Assembly (NCBI RefSeq): GCF_014191775.1
Contig: NZ_JACHXA010000004.1
Location: 1-64,000 of the forward strand
From: Limibacillus halophilus
Lineage (GTDB): Bacteria > Pseudomonadota > Alphaproteobacteria > Kiloniellales > CECT-8803
Reading direction: 5' to 3'
DNA: 64,000 nucleotides
In this document: piece by piece, positions 9,243-17,358 of the stretch
How the letters are laid out: the number at the start of each line of letters is the position of its first letter
Numbering within the stretch: position 1 is the stretch's first letter
The notes under the pieces: model-generated
Told to the model about the DNA's origin: nothing
Seen by the model: the letters and a program-made list of their open reading frames with translations, nothing else
Database searches by the model: none
Made by a program: the position numbers and the translations under genes

Positions 9243-9282
9243 TTGCTTCCTAGATTCGATTCTGGAAGCATATTGGAAGCAA
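9243..9282. promoter_or_regulatory. Putative integrase arm-type sites, right end
   Basis: Three copies of GGAAGCA occur here: one inverted (TTGCTTCC, 9243-9250) and two direct (9264-9281). The direct pair matches 537-554 at the left end in 17 of 18 bases. The inverted copy coincides with the integrase ribosome binding site, so occupancy would repress integrase translation or transcription. Confidence 0.5.
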
Positions 9283-9412
9283 CAGACGGCGAAATGCAAG
9301 GCCCAATGATGATAGGTGAGCGGAGTAGAGTATCAGAATCATCAAATAATATGAGCATGTTAGAACATATCAGCGCCTTACAGCGTTCTCGGTGATAAGC
9401 CCCAGAAGCTAT

Positions 9413-9458
9413 CTCATAACCTGAAGGTCGTAGGTTCAAATCCTACCCCCGCAACCAA
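9413..9458 (+). other. attR: 46-bp copy of the tRNA-fMet 3' end
   Basis: An exact copy of 443-488. It is not a functional tRNA because the 5' part is missing. After it the sequence is chromosomal again: an intrinsic terminator follows at once, as expected for the native end of the rrn operon. Confidence 0.93.
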
Positions 9459-9466
9459 ATACAAAA

Positions 9467-9497
9467 GCCCCCGGGAAGAACCCCGGGGGCTTTTTTT
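9467..9497 (+). terminator. Intrinsic terminator, originally of the rrn/tRNA-fMet transcript
   Basis: A 9-bp GC-rich stem (GCCCCCGGG at 9467-9475, CCCGGGGGC at 9482-9490) with a short loop is followed by seven T. It is separated from the tRNA gene by the integrated element. In the uninterrupted chromosome it would lie directly after the tRNA. Confidence 0.9.
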
Positions 9498-9525
9498 CGT
9501 CGTCGATCGGCTGCGAGAGAGGGCG

Positions 9526-10317
9526 TCAGATGCCTTTGATGCTGCCACCGTCGACAGCGATAAGTGACCCGGTCACATAACTGGCTTTCTCGCTGACCAG
9601 GAAGGCGGCGACGGCTGCAAACTCCTCGACGCGGCCATAGCGACCAGCGGGGATGGCGTTGCGGGAGGCCGTGGCGACCTCTTCCACCGTCTTGCCGGTT
9701 CGGGCGGCGGCGGCGGCGTCGAGTTCGTCGACCCGCTCGGTATGGATACGGCCTGGCAGGATGGTGTTGACGGTCACGCCATCGCCTGCGACCTCCGCTG
9801 AAAGAGTCTTCGCCCAGCCGACAATCGAGGCACGGAGGGCGTTGGAAATCCCCAGGTTGGGGATCGGCTGGCGGACGCCGGAGGAGGCGGTGTTGAGGAT
9901 GCGGCCCCAGCCTTGCGCGCGCATGTCGGGCAGGACCAGTGCCGTCAGGTCGAACACACGACCGACCATGCTGTCGAACTGCTGGCGCCAGACCTCGGCG
10001 GGTACGGCGGCAATGCTGCCCGGCGGCGGACCGCCGGTGTTATTCACCACGATATCAATCGAGCCCCCCAGCGCCTCCTTTGCTGCGCGGTAAAGCTCCT
10101 CGGCGCTATTGTCCGCCGAAAGGTCGATGACCACAGGGTAGGCGGTGCCCTCATAAGCGTCGTTGAGCCGCCGTGCGGCAGCGTCGAGCTTGTCCTGGGA
10201 GCGCCCGCAGATGACAACCTTCGAGCCTTCCGCGCAAAGCGCTTCGGCAATTCCGAGGCCGAGGCCGCGACTCGACGCCAAGACGAGCGCGCGCTTTCCC
10301 TTCAATCCAAGATCCAA
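9526..10317 (-). CDS. SDR-family oxidoreductase with substituted active site
   Basis: The 263-aa protein has a Rossmann fold start (LVLASSRGLGLGIA, 12-24) and the NNTGG segment (92-96) of short-chain dehydrogenases. The active-site Ser is present (about 145). The usual Tyr-x-x-x-Lys reads Ser158-x-x-x-Arg162 (ISNALRAS), so classical SDR chemistry is doubtful. This variant is seen in a divergent SDR branch often annotated as 3-oxoacyl-ACP reductase. It lies 35 bp after the GntR gene on the same strand and is probably cotranscribed with it, as an accessory enzyme of the cluster. Confidence 0.88.
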   Translation of the reverse strand: MDLGLKGKRALVLASSRGLGLGIAEALCAEGSKVVICGRSQDKLDAAARRLNDAYEGTAYPVVIDLSADNSAEELYRAAKEALGGSIDIVVNNTGGPPPGSIAAVPAEVWRQQFDSMVGRVFDLTALVLPDMRAQGWGRILNTASSGVRQPIPNLGISNALRASIVGWAKTLSAEVAGDGVTVNTILPGRIHTERVDELDAAAAARTGKTVEEVATASRNAIPAGRYGRVEEFAAVAAFLVSEKASYVTGSLIAVDGGSIKGI

Positions 10318-10352
10318 TGTATTTCCTCCAAACGGTTGGGTGTTGTGACGGT

Positions 10353-11360
10353 TTACTCTCCGTCAGGTGGCTTGCGGTCGGATGCCGCAATTCGCGTCGC
10401 GGTGATGCGTGCGTGATCAAGATGCTCGTGCATCAATTGTGAGGCCTTTACGCGGTCACCTTGTTCCAGCGCCACGATAATAGCCAGATGCTCGCGCGAC
10501 CAATCGGTAATGCGGCGACGGTTGTCGTAACCGCGATACTCCAACATGCGCCGCAAGCGGTTTTGCTGCTGGATGGCCTGCAGGAACATCGGATTGCCGG
10601 TGAAGCCGGCGATGGTTTCGTGAAAGCTGGTGTCGACGCGGTAGATTTCCTCGCTGCTGACCCAGCGCCGGCCTTCCTGCTCGATCAGAGCTTCGTGGTC
10701 GCGTCGCAGACGCGTCAGGGCGATGGGGTCGATGGTGAAGTTCGGCAGCAGGATGCCTTCCGGCTCCAGAATACGGCGAAACTCATAGCTGGCCCGCCGT
10801 GCCTGCTGGCTGTCCAGCGTGGGCAGGAAGGTCCAACCCTGCCCCGGATTGCGGACCACAAGGCCTTCGTCCGTCATCTGGCTGAGAACCTGGCCCAAAA
10901 GAGCGCGATTAACATCATAGAGCCGCAGCATCTCGACCTGGGTGATGCTGTCGGGCAACCGCCCGGAGATCCGATCATTGACGATCCGTAGATAAAGTTG
11001 CTCCGCGTTGGAAGGGGGTAGGGCAAGTTCGATTTCGTAAAGATCGGCCACTGACTTGGCGACGAAGAAACCCAGATTTGGAACTGATGTTACTGCGCCT
11101 CGGCGTTCCAGCAGCATCAGGGCATTGCGGATCGGTGTTCTGGAAACCGAAAAATGCTGCGCCAGTTGCTGCTCAACAAGGTGGCTATCAACCTTCAAAC
11201 CCTCCTGACGGATATAGCCCAGGATGCGCAATGCCATCTCTATCTGGCGGCGGCTTTCCGGCTGCCCTTGGGCGGATGCCTTGGATTTCCGGGCGGCAAC
11301 GCTCCGCGAAGATTGCGCAGGTTCCTTCATGTTTTCTGGTCTCTGAGATCGGGGTGCCAT
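10353..11360 (-). CDS. GntR/FadR-type regulator with two winged-helix domains
   Basis: A 335-aa regulator. The first winged helix (about 37-105) contains VEQQLAQHFSVSRTPIRNAL, the GntR recognition helix. A second winged-helix-like unit follows (about 120-185, ITQVEMLRLYDVNRALLGQV), then a helical FCD ligand domain (about 190-325). Tandem HTH units before FCD are less usual than one. It is divergent from the ABC transporter genes, and the shared spacer holds a motif repeated in front of the aminotransferase at 20863. The expected ligand is the imported compound or an intermediate. The start could also be Met11. Confidence 0.9.
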   Translation of the reverse strand: MAPRSQRPENMKEPAQSSRSVAARKSKASAQGQPESRRQIEMALRILGYIRQEGLKVDSHLVEQQLAQHFSVSRTPIRNALMLLERRGAVTSVPNLGFFVAKSVADLYEIELALPPSNAEQLYLRIVNDRISGRLPDSITQVEMLRLYDVNRALLGQVLSQMTDEGLVVRNPGQGWTFLPTLDSQQARRASYEFRRILEPEGILLPNFTIDPIALTRLRRDHEALIEQEGRRWVSSEEIYRVDTSFHETIAGFTGNPMFLQAIQQQNRLRRMLEYRGYDNRRRITDWSREHLAIIVALEQGDRVKASQLMHEHLDHARITATRIAASDRKPPDGE

Positions 11361-11389
11361 GATGATCGAAAAACCGTATGTCGAATGTG

Positions 11390-11428
11390 TTGACAGCAAG
11401 ATTGTATAAAACGTAGCATAAAACGCAA
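11390..11428 (+). promoter_or_regulatory. Promoter with overlapping putative GntR operator
   Basis: TTGACA at 11390-11395 is a consensus -35. TAGCAT at 11414-11419 is a poor but correctly spaced -10 (18 bp). From 11401 to 11428 runs ATTGTATAAAA, five spacer bases, then CATAAAACGCAA. This has a direct repeat of ATAAAACG. The same two blocks recur at 20887-20914. The operator would cover the -10 region and block the transporter promoter. Confidence 0.65.
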
Positions 11429-11492
11429 CGCGGGGAAAGATAGGAGAGCCCAGCGTTTGCTCAGATCTAACAATGGAACGGGAGAGGGTAGA

Positions 11493-12308
11493 ATGTTTAC
11501 AAAAAAATTGGCTTTGATGGGATTTGCCGCCGTGCTGTTCGCCGGCGGTGCCATGGCGCAGGATGTTATGGCGCCGAAGAAATTGATTAATCCTGGCAAA
11601 CTCACTTATGGGACGGCTGCGACATTTGCGCCATTCGAGTATACGGAAAACGGCAAACTGGTTGGGTTCGATATCGAGCTTGGCGAAATGCTTGCCGAGA
11701 AGATGGGGCTTGAGACAGCGCCACTTAACATGGAGTTCAAGGGCCTGATCCCGGCGCTCCAGGGCACGCGTATCGATATCATCAACTCGGCGATGTACAT
11801 CAACGAGGAGCGCGCCAAGCAGGTTGAGTTCGTGCCATATCTCAAGATCGGTAACGAGATCATCGTGAAGGCCGGAAATCCGCATGGCATCAAGAGCCGC
11901 GCTGATGTCTGCGGTCGCACCATCGCCGTGACCCTGGGCGGTATCCAGGAAAGCTATGCCCGTGAGGACGCCACCCGCTGTGAAGGCGAGGGTAAGCCGA
12001 CAGTTACGGTTTTGACCTTCCCAACAGCCCAGGACTCTGCTTTGGCGGTTCGAGTCGACCGCGCCGATATCTTCTACAATTCGACGCCAGGTGCCGTTAA
12101 GCAGCTTAGCGAGCTTCCCGGCATCTATGAACTGGCGGGCGAAACCTTTGAATCGAACACGAGGATCGGCATTGCGTTGCGCAAGGACGACATGGATGGC
12201 AAGCGGGCCATCGAGGAGGCCTTGGCCGCCCTCGTCGCCGACGGCAGCTATGATGCTCTCATCGAGCGTTACAACCTGCCCAAGTCCGTCGCACTTTTGT
12301 CCCAGTAA
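11493..12308 (+). CDS. Amino-acid type ABC transporter, periplasmic binding protein (family 3)
   Basis: The 271-aa product has a clear signal peptide (MFTKKLALMGFAAVLFAGG, cleaved near AMA|QD). It then shows the family 3 pattern: GTAATFAPFEYTENGKLVGF, FDIELGEMLAEKMG and the Trp-free ligand region around DIINSAMYINEERAKQV. Such proteins bind polar amino acids, opines or derivatives. The ATG at 11493 has GAGAGGG upstream. It is the first gene of the import and breakdown operon, read divergently from the GntR gene. Confidence 0.92.
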   Translation: MFTKKLALMGFAAVLFAGGAMAQDVMAPKKLINPGKLTYGTAATFAPFEYTENGKLVGFDIELGEMLAEKMGLETAPLNMEFKGLIPALQGTRIDIINSAMYINEERAKQVEFVPYLKIGNEIIVKAGNPHGIKSRADVCGRTIAVTLGGIQESYAREDATRCEGEGKPTVTVLTFPTAQDSALAVRVDRADIFYNSTPGAVKQLSELPGIYELAGETFESNTRIGIALRKDDMDGKRAIEEALAALVADGSYDALIERYNLPKSVALLSQ

Positions 12309-12373
12309 CACACCTGGAACGGACCCGGTAATACGGGAGTTTCCGACAGCACCGGCAAAATGGATGGTGGTAG

Positions 12374-13102
12374 ATGTTTGATTCACCGGAACTCATAATC
12401 GAGTACCTGATATCTCCTGTTTTTCTGAATGCAGCCTGGTTAACCCTGGTGATCACGGTCGTGTCCATGACTTGTGCCATGATCATCGGGCTGTTCATCG
12501 CCTTGCTGCAGGAGACTAACTGGCCCTTCGTCAATGGGTTCGTAACGGTTTATCTGTGGCTTTTCCGAGGGACGCCCGTTCTTTTCCAGATCATCTTCAT
12601 TTTCAATGTGCTGCCAGTGTTTGGCATCCTTCTTTCAGGGTTCTTGAGCGGTGTCATCGCTTTGGCCCTGAATGAAGGTGCCTACATGGCGGAGATCTAT
12701 CGTTCGGGTATTCAATCGGTTGGCCGCGGCCAACGCACCGCAGGCAAATCTCTTGGCATGAAGGAATGGCAGGTAATGCGCTATGTCGTCATTCCACAGG
12801 CGCTGCGCGTGGTGATTCCACCCACCGGCAACCAATTCCTTGGAATGCTGAAACTTTCGGCATTGGTCTCGGTTATCGCCGTTGAAGAGCTGCTTCTGGT
12901 GGCTAATCAGACAGCGAGCGCAAATTTCCGCTACCTCGAGGCGCTGACAGCGGCCGGCATCTATTACCTCACAATGACCACGGTCTTTATGTTCATTCAG
13001 GCCAGAATTGAGCAGTGGGTCGGTGCTCGTCAGGGCGCGGTGGCTAAGCCGCGAACATGGACGCAGCGCCTCCTTGGCATGACCTCAAACGCAGGAGCCT
13101 GA
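12374..13102 (+). CDS. Amino-acid ABC transporter permease (HisM/GlnP type)
   Basis: This 242-aa integral membrane protein has about five hydrophobic segments. The binding-protein-dependent permease motif EAA lies near residue 125 (AGKSLGMKEWQVMRYVVIPQAL). The WLFRGTPVLFQIIFIFN segment (57-73) is typical of polar amino-acid permeases. Only one permease gene is present, so the channel is presumably a homodimer. It lies 65 bp after the binding-protein gene and two bases before the ATPase gene. Confidence 0.93.
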   Translation: MFDSPELIIEYLISPVFLNAAWLTLVITVVSMTCAMIIGLFIALLQETNWPFVNGFVTVYLWLFRGTPVLFQIIFIFNVLPVFGILLSGFLSGVIALALNEGAYMAEIYRSGIQSVGRGQRTAGKSLGMKEWQVMRYVVIPQALRVVIPPTGNQFLGMLKLSALVSVIAVEELLLVANQTASANFRYLEALTAAGIYYLTMTTVFMFIQARIEQWVGARQGAVAKPRTWTQRLLGMTSNAGA

Positions 13103-13103
13103 C

Positions 13104-13868
13104 ATGACCGCCGAATTGCAAGGGGGCGCAGGCCCCAAGGAGTTGATCCGCGTAAGGGGCCTTCATAAGTCCTTTGGCTCGCTAAAGGTCCTGCAGGATA
13201 TCGACATGACAGTCGAAACCGGAAAGACGGTTGTGCTGATCGGCCCGTCCGGGTCGGGAAAATCGACCCTACTGCGGTGCATGAACCTGCTGGAAACCAT
13301 CGAACAAGGCTCCATTACTTTTGATGGCCAGGAGATTGCTAATCTCACGCAACAAGCCCATCGCATCCGGCGTGATATAGCGATGGTCTTCCAAAACTTC
13401 GAGCTATTCAAACACCTGAGCGCGGCGGAGAACATCATGCTGGCGCCGATGAAGGTGAAGGGTGTTCCACGTCTGGAAGCCCATGACCGCGCCCTGGAGT
13501 TGCTTGAGAAGGTGAAGATACCCGATAAGGCGGACACCTATCCCGAGCAACTTTCGGGCGGGCAACAGCAGCGCGTGGCAATCGCGCGCGCACTTGCGAT
13601 GGATCCGAAAGCGATTCTTTACGACGAGCCGACCTCGGCCCTGGACCCGGAGATGATTCGCGAGGTTCTGGATGTGATGCTGGAGTTGAGTAACGCCGGT
13701 ATGACCAGTGTGGTCGTCACACATGAAATGAGCTTCGCCAGACGCGCTGCAGATCACATGGTCTTCATGGACAAGGGCCTTATCGTTGAGAGCTGCGCAA
13801 CTGATCAGTTTTTCGATGGCGAGGTCAGTGCCCGGACTAAGCAGTTCCTGGATCAAATTCTTCACTAA
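13104..13868 (+). CDS. Amino-acid ABC transporter ATPase (GlnQ/HisP type)
   Basis: A 254-aa ATPase with Walker A GPSGSGKST (about 47-55), Q-loop VFQNFELF, signature LSGGQQQRVAIARAL, Walker B ILYDEPTSALDPEM and switch His in VVTHEM. The length and motif spelling match the polar amino-acid uptake family. The start is one base after the permease stop, so translation is coupled. With the two preceding genes it makes a complete importer. Confidence 0.95.
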   Translation: MTAELQGGAGPKELIRVRGLHKSFGSLKVLQDIDMTVETGKTVVLIGPSGSGKSTLLRCMNLLETIEQGSITFDGQEIANLTQQAHRIRRDIAMVFQNFELFKHLSAAENIMLAPMKVKGVPRLEAHDRALELLEKVKIPDKADTYPEQLSGGQQQRVAIARALAMDPKAILYDEPTSALDPEMIREVLDVMLELSNAGMTSVVVTHEMSFARRAADHMVFMDKGLIVESCATDQFFDGEVSARTKQFLDQILH

Positions 13869-13910
13869 GTCCACGCGCCATCAGCGCGATCAACCTAGAG
13901 GTCACGTAAA

Positions 13911-15083
13911 ATGCCGATCGCACCAGATCCCAGTCGTATGAAGGCCGTCCTGGAGAAGCTTGTTTCTTTCAACACTGAAAACCCGCCGGGGCGTGAGGTG
14001 GAAGCGGCGCAATACCTGGCCGAAGAACTCAGGAATGCCGGATTTGATGTCCGTCTGGATCAATTCCTTCCGGGGCGAGCCAACGTCATCGCCACCTTCC
14101 GTAACGGCGACGGGCCCAGCTTCGCGTTCAACTCTCATATAGACGTGGTGCCGGCGGGGTCGGGATGGGCGCAAGACCCCTTCACCCTGACGGAGAAGGA
14201 AGGCAACCTTTACGGTCGCGGCTCTTGTGACGCCAAAGGTCCCATCGTTGCGATGATCGAAGCGCTTCGCATGTTGATTGCCGAGCCGCAAGCTTGGCGC
14301 GGAACCTTGATTGGCGCGTTCGTTGCGGATGAGGAAACCGAGAGTAAGGGAGCCAAGCATTACGTCGCCCAGGATGCGCCAAAGGTCGATCTGGTCGTCG
14401 TGGGCGAGCCGACCTCCAATACGACCGTTACGGCACATAAAGGGAGCCTACGCCCCATCATTCGAGTGATCGGTGAAACCGCGCACTCGGGAACCCCCAA
14501 TCTGGGTGTCAATGCGATCTTCAAGGCGGCCCGCCTATTGGGCTTGTTGGAAGACCACCATGCGGAGGTTGCTAAGCGTTGCCACCATCTTGTAGGGGGC
14601 GCCAGCTTGACCGTGACCCGGGTCGGCGGCGGGCACGCCGACAATATCGTACCCGATGCGTGTGAGTTCCTTGTCGACCGGAGGATGGTCCCCGGCGAAG
14701 ACGAGGAAGTTGCCAAGAAGGAAATCATGTCTCTTCTGGAAACAGCGCGTAGTGAATTCGGTATTCAAGCGGAAATCGTTGGTTACAAACCGACGACCGG
14801 CGGCCCTACGGAGACCGCACCGGAGCATCCCATCGTCAAGGCATCGCTCGAAGCTGGCCATGCTCACGGTGTTGCCGACAAGGAGCTGCATGGATTCCAG
14901 GGCGGTTGCGACCTCGTGCATTTCCGGTCGATCGGTGCCCAGGGTACCGTGATCGGTCCAGGTTCGCTTGCCGTAGCGCACAAGCCCAATGAGTTTGTTC
15001 CGATTCAAGAGTTCGTCGATGCGAGCCGCATTTACTGCGACGTTGCACGCCGCATGTTGCACGAGAGCGGCGCAGGCAACTGA
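13911..15083 (+). CDS. M20-family amidohydrolase/deacylase (ArgE/DapE-like)
   Basis: The 390-aa enzyme keeps all M20 metal and catalytic residues: His76 and Asp78 (NSHIDVVP), bridging Asp107 (GRGSCDAKG), Glu141-Glu142 (DEETES), an acidic ligand in VVGEPT and the C-terminal His in AHKPNEF. The family removes acyl groups from N-acyl amino acids or cuts dipeptides. Its place right after the importer suggests it acts on the imported compound, for example an N-acylated or N-carbamoylated amino acid. The substrate cannot be told from sequence. Confidence 0.92.
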   Translation: MPIAPDPSRMKAVLEKLVSFNTENPPGREVEAAQYLAEELRNAGFDVRLDQFLPGRANVIATFRNGDGPSFAFNSHIDVVPAGSGWAQDPFTLTEKEGNLYGRGSCDAKGPIVAMIEALRMLIAEPQAWRGTLIGAFVADEETESKGAKHYVAQDAPKVDLVVVGEPTSNTTVTAHKGSLRPIIRVIGETAHSGTPNLGVNAIFKAARLLGLLEDHHAEVAKRCHHLVGGASLTVTRVGGGHADNIVPDACEFLVDRRMVPGEDEEVAKKEIMSLLETARSEFGIQAEIVGYKPTTGGPTETAPEHPIVKASLEAGHAHGVADKELHGFQGGCDLVHFRSIGAQGTVIGPGSLAVAHKPNEFVPIQEFVDASRIYCDVARRMLHESGAGN

Positions 15084-16183
15084 TGACACGGCACATACGC
15101 CTCCTGACGGGCCGGTTGCATTACGGGCCGGAGGTCAAGTTACACACGGCCACCTCCGGCCCGGTTTCGCAGCTCGATGAGACCTATCTGCTGATTGAGC
15201 AGGAAGGGCGTACGCTCGGCGTTGGCGGCGTGCGCACGAATATCGCCTATCTAACCGGGATCACTGGGGACCGTATCAACAGGGAACTTGTTGATTGGGT
15301 CAATCGGATCGATTGGAGCCAATCGGTCGAGGCCCTGGCCGAGGAGGTCGTTGCGAGCAGGGAATTCCCGGGGCCAGTCAAGGCGCTCTTGGACCAGACG
15401 CTGCACGACGCCCTGGCGCGTGAAAGCGGCCTCACACTCTGCGAATGGCTTGGTGGTGCCTGGAAAGGTGCCGCCAGTACCAATCAAACCTTATTCTGGG
15501 GTGATAACCAGTCGCTTCTGAACCAGGCCGAAGCTTATGTGGCGCGTGGCTTCTGCAGTTTGAAGCTGCGGGTGGCGGTAGAGACTTTCGAGCAGGACTT
15601 TGCGCGCTTGAAGCTGCTCCGTGACCGCTTCGGCCATGAGATAAAGCTGGCTGCCGATGCAAACGGCCGTTGGACAGGAGAGTCAGCCAGACGCAACGTC
15701 GCGGCACTTGATGCGTTTTCGCTTGATTACATTGAGCAGCCGGTTGCAGCCGAGGACTGGGAAACATTACGGCTCCTATCCAGGGAAGCGCCGATGCCGG
15801 TCATGCTCGACGAATCATTGGCGGAACCATCCGCTGTCCGACGCCTTATCGAGATCGGCGGGAGCCTCGCCGGGCATTTGAAGTTGGTCAAATTTGGCGG
15901 CGTTGCGCCCTTGATGGAAGCGGCCGATGCGCTCGTCAAGGCGGGGGTCAGATGCATGGTTGGCCAGATGAACGAGGGATCGCTTGCCACAGCCGCTGCC
16001 GCTCATTGTGCGATGGCCCTCGGGGCGGAGGGTAACGAACTCTATGGCGCCGACGGCATCCTCGACGATCCTGCACACGGCCTTTCCTATGGCTCCGGTA
16101 TGGTCTCGCTGCCGAAGAGCCCGGGTCTAGGTATGACATTCAACACTTTAAATTTAACGCCGATTTGGGAGCGCAAGATATGA
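15083..16183 (+). CDS. Enolase-superfamily (muconate-lactonizing subgroup) enzyme
   Basis: This 366-aa protein has a capping domain and then a beta/alpha barrel with metal ligands Asp192 (ADANG), Glu218 (IEQP) and Asp243 (LDES). The general-base Lys267 lies in KLVKFGG and the barrel-end segment is QMNEGSLAT. The first base motif, usually Lys-x-Lys, reads Lys161-Leu-Arg163. That argues against a simple two-lysine racemase, though racemase, dipeptide epimerase or dehydratase activity all remain possible. Its ATG overlaps the preceding stop (TGATG). Confidence 0.88.
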   Translation: MTRHIRLLTGRLHYGPEVKLHTATSGPVSQLDETYLLIEQEGRTLGVGGVRTNIAYLTGITGDRINRELVDWVNRIDWSQSVEALAEEVVASREFPGPVKALLDQTLHDALARESGLTLCEWLGGAWKGAASTNQTLFWGDNQSLLNQAEAYVARGFCSLKLRVAVETFEQDFARLKLLRDRFGHEIKLAADANGRWTGESARRNVAALDAFSLDYIEQPVAAEDWETLRLLSREAPMPVMLDESLAEPSAVRRLIEIGGSLAGHLKLVKFGGVAPLMEAADALVKAGVRCMVGQMNEGSLATAAAAHCAMALGAEGNELYGADGILDDPAHGLSYGSGMVSLPKSPGLGMTFNTLNLTPIWERKI

Positions 16184-17346
16184 ACGCATCTTTCGTCAAA
16201 CAGGGCCAGGAAGCGGCTTTTTCAAAAGAAGAGCTGGCCAGCCGTGTCGAAGCAGCACGCCGCAGTCTTTCGGCCAAGAATATTGATGTGATGATCGTCA
16301 CCGGGCCGGAGAACATCTTCTACCTGACCGGGCAGCAGACGCCCGGGTATTACACCTTTCAAGCATTGGTGCTCCCTGTGGAAGGCGAGCCGCGATTTGT
16401 CGTGCGGCGGCTGGAATCACAAAACTGCATCGCCAACACTTACCTGGAGAATCTGGAGGTTTATGACGATGGAATAGATCCGTTGGACCTTCTGGTGGGA
16501 GTGGTCGCTAAGACCGGTGGAGCAAATCAGCGTGTTGCGATCGATAAGCGCGGATGGTTCCTGCCGATCACGGCGTTTGAGAAACTTCAGGAAAAGCTTG
16601 GCGTACTCGCCGATGGCGCGGGGATTGTCGAGAGTCTGCGCGCAGTCAAGTCACCGAGCGAAGTAGAGAAGATTTCCAGAGCCGCAAGCTATGTTGATGC
16701 CGGGATGGCGGCGGGGCTAGCGGCAATCCGTGAAGGGGCTAGCGAGAACGATCTAGTCGCGGCCATGATGGAGAGTGCGATCCGCGCCGGGTCTGAGTAT
16801 GTCGGAATGGAACCTTTGGTTTCCAGCGGCCGTCGTACGGGTGTTCCGCATGGCACTTGGAAGCGTCGCAAAATCCAAGGCGGGGAGCCGGTGTTCCTTG
16901 AGATGGCGGCTTGTCATGATCGCTATCACGCGGTTCTGATGCGCTCCGCCTGGATGGGCCAACCCAACGATGTGGCGCGTCGTATGATGGATGCCTGTCT
17001 GGAAGGACTAGACGCGGCGCTCGCCACTCTCAAGCCCGGCAACACCTGCGAACAAGTGCATCAAGCCGTTCAGGCGGTAATCGACAAAGCGGGTTACACC
17101 GAGAACTACCGGAAACGGAGTGGATACAGCGTCGGCATTTCTTTTGCGCCCGATTGGGGCGAATGGCAGGTCGCCAGCCTCTACGATGGTATCAAGAGGG
17201 AACTTGTCCCCGGCATGGTTTTCCATATCCCGCCTGCATTACGCATCTATGGCGATTTCACCGTTGGCGTCAGCGAGACCGTGGTTGTCACTGAGAACGG
17301 CAATCGCGTGTTGGGTAAGACAGCTCGCGACTTGGCAATTTACTAA
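16180..17346 (+). CDS. M24 'pita-bread' hydrolase, creatinase / ectoine-hydrolase-like
   Basis: The 388-aa product has a creatinase N-terminal domain (about 1-145, with ENIFYLTGQQTPGYYTFQAL) and an M24 catalytic fold. The Asp and His ligands expected in metal-dependent aminopeptidases are not where they should be. The segments FLEMAACHDRYHAVLMRS and SVGISFAPDWGEW match metal-free relatives such as creatinase and ectoine hydrolase. Hydrolysis of a cyclic amidine or C-N ring bond is therefore more likely than peptide cleavage. The ATG at 16180 overlaps the stop of the previous gene (ATGA). Confidence 0.88.
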   Translation: MNASFVKQGQEAAFSKEELASRVEAARRSLSAKNIDVMIVTGPENIFYLTGQQTPGYYTFQALVLPVEGEPRFVVRRLESQNCIANTYLENLEVYDDGIDPLDLLVGVVAKTGGANQRVAIDKRGWFLPITAFEKLQEKLGVLADGAGIVESLRAVKSPSEVEKISRAASYVDAGMAAGLAAIREGASENDLVAAMMESAIRAGSEYVGMEPLVSSGRRTGVPHGTWKRRKIQGGEPVFLEMAACHDRYHAVLMRSAWMGQPNDVARRMMDACLEGLDAALATLKPGNTCEQVHQAVQAVIDKAGYTENYRKRSGYSVGISFAPDWGEWQVASLYDGIKRELVPGMVFHIPPALRIYGDFTVGVSETVVVTENGNRVLGKTARDLAIY

Positions 17347-17358
17347 GGACCAACCGTT

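Noticed and set aside
9242-9439. N-terminal extension of the integrase from a TTG inside attR
   Set aside because: The extra residues come from the tRNA sequence and the att region. The family N-terminus and a ribosome site fit the ATG at 9241.
11361-12386. Minus-strand open frame continuing the GntR gene through the binding-protein gene
   Set aside because: It is antisense to a clear signal-peptide protein gene. The GntR domain order begins at the ATG at 11360, and the extension has no family features.
16165-17346. Ectoine breakdown (DoeA/DoeB) as the identity of the first catabolic cluster
   Set aside because: The M24 protein resembles ectoine hydrolase, but the neighbouring deacylase is of the M20 family and not the AstE/AspA-type DoeB, and the other ectoine genes are missing.
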